This document shows, in pieces, positions 54,264-63,411 of a DNA stretch of 64,000 bases. The position numbers were made by a program, and so were the translations under genes. The notes under the pieces are model-generated. The model was not told where the DNA came from. It saw only the letters and a program-made list of their open reading frames with translations, and made no database searches. The stretch spans positions 4,505,901-4,569,900 of the forward strand of contig NZ_KK073768.1 of assembly GCF_000582685.1 (NCBI RefSeq), read 5' to 3'. Each line of letters begins with the position of its first letter. The stretch's first letter is position 1. The DNA comes from [Scytonema hofmanni] UTEX 2349 (GTDB taxonomy: Bacteria; Cyanobacteriota; Cyanobacteriia; Cyanobacteriales; Nostocaceae).

Positions 54264-54482
54264 ATGGACATTGCTGTCACTTTGAACGAGATTAAAACTT
54301 TAAGCATCGAAGATAGGATTCGTTTAGTGCAAGCAATTTGGGACAGTATTGCAGCAGAGCAAATTTACCCCGAGATCACAGAATTGCAAAAGCAAGAAAT
54401 GGATAGTCGCATTACCGATTATGAAGCTAATCCTGAGAATGTGTTGACATGGGAAGAAATTAAAGCCTCGATCAAGAGATAA
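54264..54482 (+). CDS. Antitoxin, addiction-module (Unstab_antitox) type
   Basis: The 72-residue protein from ATG 54264 (MDIAVTLNEIKTLSIEDRIR) contains LVQAIWDSIAAE and ends WEEIKASIKR. This is the pattern of the small unstable antitoxins (RelB/StbD-like) that pair with ParE/RelE toxins. Upstream frame codons from 54231 are not needed. It precedes the toxin gene by 2 bp and is translationally coupled. Confidence 0.82.
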   Translation: MDIAVTLNEIKTLSIEDRIRLVQAIWDSIAAEQIYPEITELQKQEMDSRITDYEANPENVLTWEEIKASIKR

Positions 54483-54484
54483 AA

Positions 54485-54781
54485 ATGAACTACGTATTAG
54501 TATTTCGTCCAGAGGTGCGTGACGAATTGGATGAGGCTTATAACTGGTATGAAAGTCAGCAATCGGGACTTGGAGATGATTTTTTAGATTGTGTTGACGA
54601 TAAACTGAATCAAATTTGTCTTCTTCCTGAAGCTTATGCTGTAGTACATCGGGATGTTCGACGTTCATTAGTGCGACGCTTTCCCTATGCTGTATATTAC
54701 TTCTTTGTGTCGAGTCGAGTGATTGTAATAGCAATTTTCCATGCTCAGAGAGACACACAAGCTTGGCAGAGTCGAACCTAG
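54485..54781 (+). CDS. RelE/ParE-family toxin
   Basis: The 98-residue protein has the ParE/RelE fold pattern: VFRPEVRDELDEAYNWYES near the start and RSLVRRFPYAVYYFFVSSRV with VIVIAIFHAQRDTQAW near the end. Family toxins either cut mRNA at the ribosome or poison gyrase; the target is not readable. It follows its antitoxin with a 2-bp gap. The 142 bp after it contain no recognised gene. Confidence 0.85.
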   Translation: MNYVLVFRPEVRDELDEAYNWYESQQSGLGDDFLDCVDDKLNQICLLPEAYAVVHRDVRRSLVRRFPYAVYYFFVSSRVIVIAIFHAQRDTQAWQSRT

Positions 54782-54923
54782 CACTACACAGGTGACTGCA
54801 AAACAAATCAGCTCTATTCTGACCGAAGAGGCAATGCAGCAGTGAAACACGCTTGCTGATAGCGATCGCTTTTTCCCTAATCAAACCGCTGCAAAACATT
54901 ATCCGTGTTTTCCCAGCTATAAA

Positions 54924-55121
54924 TTAGGCTTTCTTAATGGATTTAGACTTTAATTTGATTAATCGCTCAATGCAAACTTTACCGAAATTCAATGCCTCAG
55001 CATCTGTGAGAAAATAGCTTTGGGATTCTGGATACTGTTTTTCTTCTGCCTCAGTATAATCAACACTAACGTCGTTCAACTCAGTGTTCGATTCCGGTAT
55101 CGACTGTTTGTAATTAATCAT
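54924..55121 (-). CDS. Small hypothetical protein (65 residues)
   Basis: The ATG at 55121 (MINYKQSIPESNTELNDVSV) has GGAGG just upstream and gives a 65-residue acidic protein ending KLKSKSIKKA. A longer in-frame extension upstream to 55238 reads as a membrane helix and is less likely. No family was recognised. Confidence 0.5.
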   Translation of the reverse strand: MINYKQSIPESNTELNDVSVDYTEAEEKQYPESQSYFLTDAEALNFGKVCIERLIKLKSKSIKKA

Positions 55122-55762
55122 CCTAGCCTCCGTGTATTTGTTGCGGTTGGCGAGGTGGGTGAAAAAACAGAATACATCACTGCTAATAATAACAGTAATG
55201 CCAGTTAGAAGAGCAAAAAGACAAATGCTTAAAAACAAGCTTATGTCAAAGGTACTACTCCCAATGCCGACGGAGTTAGCTGACGGGCTAAGACTGGAAG
55301 GTGTCTTTCTCTAAAAAGAGATTCGCCCCAATTACTGGTTCCTCCGCTTCTAATCTAGCGAAAGCTAGATTGAATTAGGCGATTTTACCCACTTACTTGA
55401 TTAATAAAATATACTGACACGCTTGAATAGTCAAGAGGGGTGTAAGCTCGGAAATTACTTAGGGTTTACCATTGGATCGCGGTGGGAAGGAGACAAGGAG
55501 ACAAGGGGCACAAGGGGACTCCTTAGAGAATAATTCTTCTTTCTCCCCATCTCCCCCTCTTCCTTATCTTGCAATTCCACCTACAAGTGCAGCTTGGTTA
55601 TCGCTCTTTACTATTAGACATCTCCGAAAAAGAATATAAAAGCCTTGTGCAGTAAGGGTTGACACCTCATTTCCGTAGATGTCTATTGTAGAGACGCCTC
55701 TGCGCGGAACGTCTCTACTGCATAACGTGATATTAGACAATATTTGGGGAATTTCTCAGCAC
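55122..55762. other. Intergenic region with repeat modules
   Basis: A GAAA-tetraloop hairpin AATCTAGC/GCTAGATT lies at 55352-55371. A purine-rich low-complexity stretch (GGAGACAAGGAGACAAGGGG) is near 55490, and its pyrimidine complement is near 55543-55563. The palindromic repeat at 55688-55718 follows. No gene was recognised. Confidence 0.5.
55688..55718. repeat. Palindromic repeat GTAGAGACG...CGTCTCTAC
   Basis: GTAGAGACG and CGTCTCTAC are inverted, but the centre (CCTCTGCGCGGAA) differs from other copies of the family. Confidence 0.7.
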
Positions 55763-57265
55763 TTACGCAAAAAGTCTCTTAAATTCTATTCCTAACTGCG
55801 CCTCACCATAAATATACTGCCCCAAAGCGTTAGCTTGGCGAGAGGGAGCAGCTAGGTGGGCATTAATCTTCGCTTCTTTGAGCAGCCGTTGCATATCTTC
55901 CCAGAAGAATTCACCACCACCCCCAGTGATAATCACATCAGTGACACATTCTGGCACCCATGCTAGCACGCGATCGCATATCTGACGATAAAACTGCTCT
56001 GTAAAACAGGGGAGAAAATCATCTAGGTTAGTTCGTTTTCTAGCACTTTTAGGAAAATAGAAGCGATCGCCTTTGGGCTTGTTTACGGCTGAAATTAACT
56101 CTAAAGACTGACTATCACCTCCTTCAATCTCTTTGGCAAGTATTTCATAAAACTGGCTCATCGCAAAGTCTTTGCTCTTAGAATCGCGTGCAAAAAAGCG
56201 GAAGTTATGAACCATTAAAAAATTGATGGTTTGATGTCCGATATCGACGACCGCCACCGAAACTTTGGTAAAATCGGGAACTCCGGGTCCTTTTTTCGGT
56301 TGAGCTTCACACCATAAAAGACTGCCATAGCCTTCTGGCATTACCCATACCTTAGAAATATTTAAATAAACAGATTCACCACGGAAGTTCATTACATGAG
56401 GACCAGCAATCATACTAATTAACTGTGCTTTCTCTATCTCAAATTGTTTTGAGCAGAAGAAAGGTAAATTGATCACTACGGATATTTCATCTTTAAGTTT
56501 AAAATAGCCAGCACTTGCCAAAACTTTAATCAATGCATCTTCTAGCTTAGATTGCCCAACACCGAGATTTGCACCAAAGTCAGCTGCTAATTGACCAACA
56601 AGATAACCACTGCCTTGATGTTCCAGCCACAAATCCATTAAAGGGTCAGTAGCTCTAGCTTCAAATACATCACTACGAATTTCTTCAAATGAAATTTGCT
56701 TCACATTGGCAGGTATGAACATCACATTGTTCGGTTCGCGGCTTACACAAGTCTTGGTGGAAGTTCTACCTAAATCAACACTGAGAATGTTGGGTTTGAC
56801 AGAGTTGATTGTTTTAGTTGCTGCTATTGCTGTTAAAAGACGTGCATTGTAGTCATCAGGAACAATAATTAACTCCTCTTTTAATTCGTAGAGAACTTGA
56901 TTAGTTTGTTCCACTGCTGCTTGAAATTTTTTTAAAGCATCTGCTGTAGGTTCTCTATCAATCTCCCACATTAAGGAAATGAGATTTTGCTGCAATCGGA
57001 CTGCGAAACGCAAACAGTCTTTTTCAACTTCATCTAATGCGTGTTGGCGAGTTAAATCATTAATCTGCCTTTTGCTTTCATCGGCAAATTCATAATATTT
57101 TTTCTCTAAATTTGCGTATTTGTCCGTTAATTCATTGGCAACTTGTCTGTGATGCTTGGCTGCTTGTCTGTCCTTTTCGCTAGCAGCATGAGCAGTAAAA
57201 GCACCTGCAACAGCACCAACCGCTGCCCCTATAGCACCGAACACAAAAGGTAGTATAAAAATCAT
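55763..57265 (-). CDS. Membrane-anchored actin-like ATPase with coiled coil
   Basis: Residues 1-25 (FVFGAIGAAVGAVAGAFTAH) form a glycine-zipper membrane segment. Residues about 30-130 are a charged coiled coil (KHHRQVANELTDKYANLEKK). From residue 158 an actin/ParM-type fold is seen: phosphate-1 NILSVDLGRTSTKTCV, phosphate-2 SVAVVDIGHQTINFLMV (about 335-352) and adenosine motif DVIITGGGGEFFWEDM (about 445). The actin fold is intact and 500 residues is long for a ParM relative because of the N-terminal addition. It is 19 bp downstream of the HNH gene on the same strand, so the two are co-transcribed. It may be a cytomotive filament, a plasmid-segregation relic, or part of a conflict system. Confidence 0.75.
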   Translation of the reverse strand: MIFILPFVFGAIGAAVGAVAGAFTAHAASEKDRQAAKHHRQVANELTDKYANLEKKYYEFADESKRQINDLTRQHALDEVEKDCLRFAVRLQQNLISLMWEIDREPTADALKKFQAAVEQTNQVLYELKEELIIVPDDYNARLLTAIAATKTINSVKPNILSVDLGRTSTKTCVSREPNNVMFIPANVKQISFEEIRSDVFEARATDPLMDLWLEHQGSGYLVGQLAADFGANLGVGQSKLEDALIKVLASAGYFKLKDEISVVINLPFFCSKQFEIEKAQLISMIAGPHVMNFRGESVYLNISKVWVMPEGYGSLLWCEAQPKKGPGVPDFTKVSVAVVDIGHQTINFLMVHNFRFFARDSKSKDFAMSQFYEILAKEIEGGDSQSLELISAVNKPKGDRFYFPKSARKRTNLDDFLPCFTEQFYRQICDRVLAWVPECVTDVIITGGGGEFFWEDMQRLLKEAKINAHLAAPSRQANALGQYIYGEAQLGIEFKRLFA

Positions 57266-57284
57266 GGAATTTTTGACTAATTAT

Positions 57285-58295
57285 CTAGGAATGAGGAGGA
57301 AGGGAAGCAAGTTGAGAATCAGGCAATAACTTACTATCTGCTGATGTGAGTCCTAAAGATTCAGCAATAGCAACTGATTCACGTAACCGTTGCATAGCTG
57401 CCTCTACTCCGGGTGCAATTGGACGATTTGTAATTTCTTGATTAATTGTTTCCGCTTCAGCCAAAAACTCTAAATTTTTATTATGTTCATAAATCAGTTC
57501 ATTTTCAATTGCTTGCAAATGCTCTAGTTCTTGCTGAGTTAAAGATTCATAATAGATTCTCACCGTTTGTTTATGGTCATCGAGGATTTTGAAAAACTCG
57601 TAAACCATACCCACAGCACCAACAACAGCTAAAACTGGTGCTGCTGTAGTTAATGCGATCGCTATTGGTGGACAAGCTGCTGCTACTGTTGTAGTTGTAA
57701 ATGTCGTTGCACCCCCAACCAGACCACCTATGACGGTATCTTTTAATGTTGCTGTAGTCGCTTCCTCTGCGGAGATTTCTCCTCGGACTACGCGCAATGC
57801 ATTAGTTAGAAGCGAAAAAGGTGCGGTGACAGCCGCACCCACAGCAGCCCCCAAAGGTGCAGCTTGAAAACCTGCTTTGACAGCACCTGTCAGGTTGTCA
57901 AACTGCCATTTGGCATTCAGTCTCATTTTTTCCTGCCGAGTCATGGTTTTATTACCACGAGTTATGTTGTCTTTGGCATTCTCCCATTTGATATTGTTGG
58001 GGTTATTAGACCCTCCTTTGCTGTGGGGTTCGATGTGACTAGCGTGCTTATCAGATAGATAATTTTCGGCGTTACTAACCGCAGATTTGCCGTCCATGCC
58101 TACACGCTGAGATGGAGGAATCTTCTCTAACATTTCTTGGGCTTGTACCTTGGTTCTTATCGGTTCACCAGATCGAATCCCACCTTTATCTAATCTATCC
58201 TTTAATGTTTTGGATAAATCCTGCAATTGGGCATGTTGAACTTTAATATTGGCAGCGGCATTAAAAGCGGAATTACGCTTAAGATCGTCAGACAT
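57285..58295 (-). CDS. HNH-nuclease domain fused to membrane helices
   Basis: Residues about 84-115 read HASHIEPHSKGGSNNPNNIK then WENAKDNITRGNKT, an HNH/His-Me-finger nuclease core with the pattern H-x-E-P-H-S-x-GG-x-N...N. Residues about 143-235 are Gly/Ala-rich hydrophobic segments (AAPLGAAVGAAVTAPFSLL; VIGGLVGGATTFTTTTVAAA), which could be membrane-inserting. The C-terminal 100 residues are helical. The N-terminus (MSDDLKRNSAFNAAANIKVQ) has no signal. The 336-residue protein could be a membrane-damaging, nuclease-bearing effector controlled by the adjacent actin-like ATPase. No family was recognised as a whole. Confidence 0.65.
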   Translation of the reverse strand: MSDDLKRNSAFNAAANIKVQHAQLQDLSKTLKDRLDKGGIRSGEPIRTKVQAQEMLEKIPPSQRVGMDGKSAVSNAENYLSDKHASHIEPHSKGGSNNPNNIKWENAKDNITRGNKTMTRQEKMRLNAKWQFDNLTGAVKAGFQAAPLGAAVGAAVTAPFSLLTNALRVVRGEISAEEATTATLKDTVIGGLVGGATTFTTTTVAAACPPIAIALTTAAPVLAVVGAVGMVYEFFKILDDHKQTVRIYYESLTQQELEHLQAIENELIYEHNKNLEFLAEAETINQEITNRPIAPGVEAAMQRLRESVAIAESLGLTSADSKLLPDSQLASLPPHS

Positions 58296-58670
58296 AAGTA
58301 ACCAATCGAGTGTGATATATTACGTTTTCTTGCTTCATACCAAAGCATGGTATTAGCTTATTTTCTTATGGTTCCCATTTAGACATCAGATCCGATCACA
58401 TAATGGTGTTTTGATTTTTCAAAGCTTAGTGGCGGCGATAGCAATTTATAGGTCAACCGTGCATTTATAGAGTTACTATGTAACCTTCATTTTAGTGAAT
58501 ATCTCAAAGCTAGGCAGGGAAAGCTTTTACAGACTATCTAGTATGATTTTACAAGGATCTCGGTAATGCCAAATAATCATCCCAAAAAGTTGTGGGGATG
58601 ATTACCAAATCATCCCCACATTCCCCTATAATTAGAATTTACTTGCAGCACCCTTAATTAAAACTTATAT
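58296..58670. other. Intergenic region between ndhD and the HNH gene
   Basis: It contains the ndhD terminator at 58592-58619 and otherwise AT-rich sequence with the promoter of the HNH gene presumably on the minus strand. Confidence 0.5.
58592..58619 (-). terminator. Intrinsic terminator of ndhD
   Basis: GTGGGGATGATT (58592-58603) and AATCATCCCCAC (58608-58619) form a perfect 12-bp stem around ACCA. On the minus strand the stem is followed by AACTTTTTG. It lies about 50 bp beyond the ndhD stop. Confidence 0.8.
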
Positions 58671-60284
58671 TTATTCAGCAATATCAACTAAACTTTCAAC
58701 CTGAGAATCAGCCAATGTCGGAGAAGTAAAAATACGAGAGTAGAGACTTGATGGCTGTTGCTCCGCAAATACTGGCAAAACCTGACGCGCATGAGTTGCA
58801 ACTTCCACTGCCTTAACATCATAAGTCTGCGTTGCTAACTTAGGATAGAAGCCGATACCGATGATGGGAAGCAGCAGACAAGCAGTAATAAATAACTCGC
58901 GGGGCTTGATATCAGGTAGTGTAGCATCTATTTGTAACTCTTCATTTTGCTTACCGTAGAAGACTTGACGCAGCATCGATAGCAGGTAAATTGGAGTCAA
59001 AATCACACCCACGGCTGATAGCAGGACGACTACAACTTTGAAGCTAGAACTGTAAACGTCACTGGAAGCGATACCGATAAATACCATCAACTCACCGACA
59101 AAGCCACTCATTCCTGGTAAAGCCAGAGATGCCATTGCACCGGCGGTAAACACTGCAAAGGTTTTGGGCATTACTTTTGCCATACCACCCATTTTATCCA
59201 TCACCAAGGTGTGAGTGCGTTCGTAAGTTACCCCTGAAAGGAAGAACAAGCTAGCGGCAATTAAACCGTGAGAAAGCATCTGTAACACTGCACCACTCAT
59301 CCCAATTTCAGTGTAGGAAGCGATGCCAATCAGCACAAACCCCATGTGGGCAATGGAAGAGTAAGCTAAACGACGCTTAAGATTAGTTTGGGCAAAGGCA
59401 CAACAAGCACCGTAAACAATGTTGACTACACCCAAAATCGCCAGCATTGGAGCAAAGTAAACATGGGCATTAGGCAGCATTTCCATATTGATGCGGATGA
59501 GGGCATATCCTCCCATCTTCAACAATACGCCTGCTAAAATCATTGAGCCGGGAGCTGATGCTTCACCGTGGGCATCAGGTAGCCAAGTGTGTAAAGGGAA
59601 AATCGGCAGCTTTACCCCGAAGGCAATTAAGAAACCTGCGTAAGCCAACATTTCTATAGCTTTGGGATATTGCCTCATTCCCAGAGTTGCCATGTCAAAG
59701 GTGACGGTATCTCCAGAGAATGCGATCGCAAAACCCCCAATCAAAATAAATATTGATGCAGCAGCTGTGTAAAGAATGAATTTAGTAGCTGCATATTGCC
59801 GTTTCTGTCCTCCCCAAATGGAAATCAGCAGGTACACCGGCACTAATTCGATTTCCCACATCAAAAAGAATAACAGCAAATCCTGAGCCAGAAACACTCC
59901 AAGCTGGGCGCTATACATTGCCAACATAAGCCCATAAAATAAACGCGGCTTGTTTGTAACTTTCCAAGCCGCGAATATTGCGAGGGTATTAATTAAGCCT
60001 GTCAACAGTATCAAGGGCATCGACAGACCGTCAAGTGCTAGAGACCAATTCAAACCCAACTGCGGTATCCAAGGATAGCTTTCTACAAGCTGGAGTGTTG
60101 AACTTTGAAAGTCGTAGTTTTGCCACAAGGCATAAATCATTAAGGCAAAGTCGGCGATCGCTATTCCCAAACCATACCACCGGACGGTTTTGCCCTCTTT
60201 ATCTGGGATAAGGGGGATGGCTAGGGTAGCCACTACAGGCAACAGAACTATGGTTGTTAACCAAGGAAATTCAACGGCATTCAT
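58671..60284 (-). CDS. ndhD: NAD(P)H-quinone oxidoreductase subunit 4 (NdhD)
   Basis: Proton-pumping antenna subunit of cyanobacterial NDH-1, in the thylakoid membrane. About 14 helices are visible, with the conserved [20 protein letters not shown], the Lys/His segment [20 protein letters not shown] and [20 protein letters not shown]. The C-terminal end ESLVDIAE is typical of ndhD paralogues. From ATG 60284 the protein has 537 residues. Which NDH-1 form it serves (respiratory or CO2 uptake) cannot be told from sequence alone. It is a single gene with its own terminator. Confidence 0.92.
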   Translation of the reverse strand: MNAVEFPWLTTIVLLPVVATLAIPLIPDKEGKTVRWYGLGIAIADFALMIYALWQNYDFQSSTLQLVESYPWIPQLGLNWSLALDGLSMPLILLTGLINTLAIFAAWKVTNKPRLFYGLMLAMYSAQLGVFLAQDLLLFFLMWEIELVPVYLLISIWGGQKRQYAATKFILYTAAASIFILIGGFAIAFSGDTVTFDMATLGMRQYPKAIEMLAYAGFLIAFGVKLPIFPLHTWLPDAHGEASAPGSMILAGVLLKMGGYALIRINMEMLPNAHVYFAPMLAILGVVNIVYGACCAFAQTNLKRRLAYSSIAHMGFVLIGIASYTEIGMSGAVLQMLSHGLIAASLFFLSGVTYERTHTLVMDKMGGMAKVMPKTFAVFTAGAMASLALPGMSGFVGELMVFIGIASSDVYSSSFKVVVVLLSAVGVILTPIYLLSMLRQVFYGKQNEELQIDATLPDIKPRELFITACLLLPIIGIGFYPKLATQTYDVKAVEVATHARQVLPVFAEQQPSSLYSRIFTSPTLADSQVESLVDIAE

Positions 60285-60538
60285 CACTGACAATCAATTT
60301 GTTTTTTCTCTTTTAATTACATTATATTAAGCAATTTATAGTTTTGTAAATCTTATTTTTCCCGAAACGGTCGAATCTTGAATAAAACTAAGAATAAATA
60401 CTTATTTAAAACGATGAATCCATTCTAAAGTGAAGTTTTACTAAGTCAATAAAAAGCTGCCGCGATAAATCTTAATATAAATTCTGTCTTAAGGAGGATG
60501 TTTATAAAAAAAATGCAATAATAAAAACTTTTAAATCT

Positions 60539-60944
60539 TTAACCTATACGGTTGACAATTGTCCATACTTCAGAATCAGAGCGGACATGGGGAACGGAGA
60601 TAGTTTTGAAACCAGTAATAAACGGCTTGCAATAAACCTGCCAATACATTGGACTAATGCGATCGGCACAAGCTTTGAGGATTCGTATTTCAGCTACAAG
60701 TTCCCCAGCTAGTTCATTTATGCGTTCAGCATGAATTTTAGCCAGATTTTTAGCAGACTCTAGCTGTTCTTGCTTTGAAAGTTGTTGCTCTACAAGAGAA
60801 AAAGGCTCTAACTGCGCTTGTTTGTTTTGTAATTGAGCTTTCAAAGCAGCGATCGCATCATTAATAGCCAGCCAGAGAAGCGCGTTCCTCCTGGAGAGCA
60901 TCAATTTGAGAGCGAATCGCTGCAATTTCTGCTTGTATTTCCAC
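60539..60944 (-). pseudogene. Small coiled-coil gene broken by a 4-bp duplication
   Basis: From GTG 60944 the frame reads VEIQAEIAAIRSQIDALQEE then RASLAGY and stops. The frame after a +1-type shift reads AINDAIAALKAQLQNKQAQL and runs on to RVRSDSEVWTIVNRIG-like sequence at 60539. At the junction the motif GCCA is duplicated (60867-60870 and 60871-60874). Removing one GCCA restores ERASLAINDAIAALK and a protein of about 130 residues, so the break is probably a recent 4-bp duplication or a sequencing error. The product would be a helical, Gln/Glu-rich protein of unknown function. It follows thrB on the same strand. Confidence 0.6.
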
Positions 60945-60995
60945 AGCAAAACAAAGTCCTGAGTTTTAAGTAAGTGTAGAAAAATCTGGGGAATT

Positions 60996-61919
60996 TTATC
61001 CTTGAGTAGTGCTGATTGCACCTTGAGTATCAAGAGAAAGCGATCGCATAATCGCTGTAACTCCTTCAAGCTTCCAAGCTGCTGCCATCGCTGTCGCTAC
61101 AGCTTGCGAGTGCAATTCATCTGTCAAGGCTAAAAGCGTCGGTCCTGCACCACTAATTACCATGCCATAAGCCCCTTTTGACAGCGCAGCTGAATTTACA
61201 GCATCGTACCCCGGAATCAGCACTTTTCGATAAGGCTGATGTAACTTATCTTGTAAAGCTGCCTTTAACCAATTACTGTTGGCAGTTTCCAAACCGCGCA
61301 ACAATAAGCCCAAGTGTGCAGTATTGAAAATTGCATCCGCACGACTTACTTGATTTGAGAGAACTCCCCGTGCTTCTTTAGTTGAGAGTTCAAAATCAGG
61401 AATCGCTACCACTGGCACAACCTGGTTATGCCAGGGAATGTCACAAATTTCCCAAGCGGTGTCAGTAGTAGCAGCGAGACGACATCCACCCAACAAAGCG
61501 GGAACGACATTATCGGGATGTCCTTCGATAGCGATCGCTAACTCCATTACCTGCGACTGACTTAAAGGTTCACCTGCCAACAAATTAGCACCAACCAATC
61601 CACCAACAATCGCTGTTGCCGAACTACCTAAACCCCGCGCTAATGGTACACCCATTTTAATCTCGATTTTTACAGATGGCGGTGTCTGCTGCAAGTGTTG
61701 ATAGAAAGTGACAAAAGCCTGATAAACTAGATTACTCTCATCAGTTTTAACTTTTTCAGCCTCCGCACCCGTGACAGAGATAATTACCCCACCTTTGTCA
61801 AGACGAGTGAACTTAAACTCATTGTAAAGCGTCAAAGCTGCGCCAATACAATCAAAACCTGGTCCTAAATTGGCAGTTGTGGCGGGAACGGTAACAGTGA
61901 CACAAGAAACAATAGACAT
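60996..61919 (-). CDS. thrB: Homoserine kinase
   Basis: GHMP-family kinase that phosphorylates homoserine in threonine synthesis. The ATP motif is MGVPLARGLGSSATAIVGGL, and the C-terminal GAYGMVISGAGPTLLALT is the second family motif. VTVPATTANLGPGFDCIGAA opens the protein. The 307 residues are complete. Confidence 0.94.
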   Translation of the reverse strand: MSIVSCVTVTVPATTANLGPGFDCIGAALTLYNEFKFTRLDKGGVIISVTGAEAEKVKTDESNLVYQAFVTFYQHLQQTPPSVKIEIKMGVPLARGLGSSATAIVGGLVGANLLAGEPLSQSQVMELAIAIEGHPDNVVPALLGGCRLAATTDTAWEICDIPWHNQVVPVVAIPDFELSTKEARGVLSNQVSRADAIFNTAHLGLLLRGLETANSNWLKAALQDKLHQPYRKVLIPGYDAVNSAALSKGAYGMVISGAGPTLLALTDELHSQAVATAMAAAWKLEGVTAIMRSLSLDTQGAISTTQG

Positions 61920-62305
61920 TTATAAAATACTTTGCAATCATTAATCAGCATCTCACGTAATTGATTAATTTGATTATGAATAATTTAAATGCAGGACAGA
62001 TGTGATCGCCCATTAGCCCACTTTCCCAATCTATCTTTCAACAACAGCGGCAGTTTTTTTAGTTTACGGAAAGTGAGAAAGGCGATCGCGCATTACTCGA
62101 GGCAACTGAGCCTCAAGCATACGTTTCTGGTAAATTCAAATCAAATATAATATGATCTACCGTAGGTAGCAATTGCCGCAGAATCTGTAGATAGGCATCT
62201 GCGTCATGAGCAATCCTTCCTATGATTATGGGATGTGTTATGAATAGCGATCGCTCTCAAGTTTTCCAGGCTAGACGAGCGATAGCTTTTGATGTGTTTT
62301 TCTTT

Positions 62306-62355
62306 AAGGTGAGTATTCACCTTTACTATACATCCTATAGGTGAATACTCACCTT
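62306..62355. promoter_or_regulatory. Two inverted operator sites upstream of the HTH gene
   Basis: AAGGTGAGTATTCACCT (62306-62322) and AGGTGAATACTCACCTT (62339-62355) are perfect inverted repeats of each other, and each contains the palindrome GGTGA-TCACC. The second site ends 13 bp before the HTH gene start, which fits autorepression. The 449-bp gap 61920-62368 holds nothing else recognisable. Confidence 0.75.
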
Positions 62356-62368
62356 TGTCAAGATATGG

Positions 62369-62581
62369 ATGGGACGAGTTAGACTGCGAATTCGAGAATT
62401 AGCTCAGAAGCGGGGTTGGACACTTCAAGATGTAGCTGACCATGCTGAAGTCAACTACAACACAGTCAAGAGTTATGCTCGACGTGATGACGGCATGAAT
62501 ACAGTTGATTTAAGTGCAGTCTATAAAATAGCTCGTGCTTTAGAGGTGACGATTGAAGACATGATTGAATTGATGGAATAG
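62369..62581 (+). CDS. Small XRE-type HTH regulator
   Basis: The 70-residue protein is a single HTH domain of the XRE/Cro type: RIRELAQKRGWTLQDVADHA followed by EVNYNTVKSYARRDDGMNTV and LSAVYKIARALEVTIEDMIE. No sensor domain is present. The operators immediately upstream suggest it represses its own gene. It may belong to a small HTH family of phage or toxin-antitoxin type, but no partner gene lies beside it. Confidence 0.85.
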   Translation: MGRVRLRIRELAQKRGWTLQDVADHAEVNYNTVKSYARRDDGMNTVDLSAVYKIARALEVTIEDMIELME

Positions 62582-62607
62582 GCAATCTTTCATCTCCAGA
62601 GTCATAG

Positions 62608-62632
62608 GTAGAGACGTAGCACTGCTACGTCT
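62608..62632. repeat. Palindromic repeat GTAGAGACGTAGCACTGCTACGTCT
   Basis: AGACGTAGCA and TGCTACGTCT pair around CTG-like centre. A variant of the GTAGAGACG family behind the HTH gene. Confidence 0.65.
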
Positions 62633-62715
62633 AATCAAGGGTTTCGGGCAACGCATAATTAACTTCTGGAGATGTTTATTGGGAATGGGCTTTAGTTGGG
62701 AACTATTGCGTATAT

Positions 62716-63372
62716 TCACACAGGCTTTAGTGTAACTTGTAATTGATATTGAGATGCAAGTGCGATCGCAATCGGTAAAATTCGATGTTCTTCAACTTGA
62801 ATTCTGGTGTGAAGCGTTTCTGCTGTATCATCAGGCAACACTGGCACCGCAGCTTGCATCAAAATTGCACCGCTGTCCATTTCTAAACACACCAAATGCA
62901 CCGTACAGCCGGCAATTTTCACACCAGCAGCAAGAGCTTGTTCTACGGCATTTACTCCTTTAAAACTGGGCAATAAACTCGGATGAATATTGATAATCTT
63001 ATCAGGAAAGGCATCAATTAAAATCGGTGTAACCAATCGCATCCAACCTGCCATAATCACCCATTCAACATCGTATTGCCGCAAAGTTTGCACAATTACT
63101 CGATCAAATTCTTCGCGAGTTTTGTATTTGCGGTGATCTAAAAATATAGATGGCACACCCCAATTTTTAGCGCGTACTGCTGCTTTTGCTGAGGAATTAT
63201 TGTAAATCAAAACTTGAATTTTAGCGGCAAGTTCCCCATTTTTAATTGCTTCGGCAACTGCTTCAAAATTGCTGCCATTTCCAGAAGCCATAATTCCCAA
63301 TTTTAAAGGTGCTGACATCAGCTTTTTTGGCAAAATATTGGGTGATATCAAGCTGGGGGGAACTGAATTCAT
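62716..63372 (-). CDS. purN: Phosphoribosylglycinamide formyltransferase
   Basis: Third step of purine synthesis, formyl transfer from 10-formyl-THF. Start at ATG 63372 (MNSVPPSLISPNILPKKLMS), then the core LGIMASGNGSNFEAVAEAI, INIHPSLLPSFKGVNAVEQAL and AGCTVHLVCLEMDSGAILMQ with catalytic His and Asp. The 218 residues fit the family, with a short N-terminal extension. An upstream in-frame extension to 63444 runs through the MITE at 63412 and is not real. Confidence 0.93.
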   Translation of the reverse strand: MNSVPPSLISPNILPKKLMSAPLKLGIMASGNGSNFEAVAEAIKNGELAAKIQVLIYNNSSAKAAVRAKNWGVPSIFLDHRKYKTREEFDRVIVQTLRQYDVEWVIMAGWMRLVTPILIDAFPDKIINIHPSLLPSFKGVNAVEQALAAGVKIAGCTVHLVCLEMDSGAILMQAAVPVLPDDTAETLHTRIQVEEHRILPIAIALASQYQLQVTLKPV

Positions 63373-63411
63373 GACGAGTGCTTTGTTAACGTAAAAAACT
63401 GGAACCAATAG

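Noticed and set aside
54782..54923. tRNA-like TCGAACCTAGCACTACAC stretch after the toxin gene
   Set aside because: No cloverleaf could be folded; TCGAACC alone is not enough.
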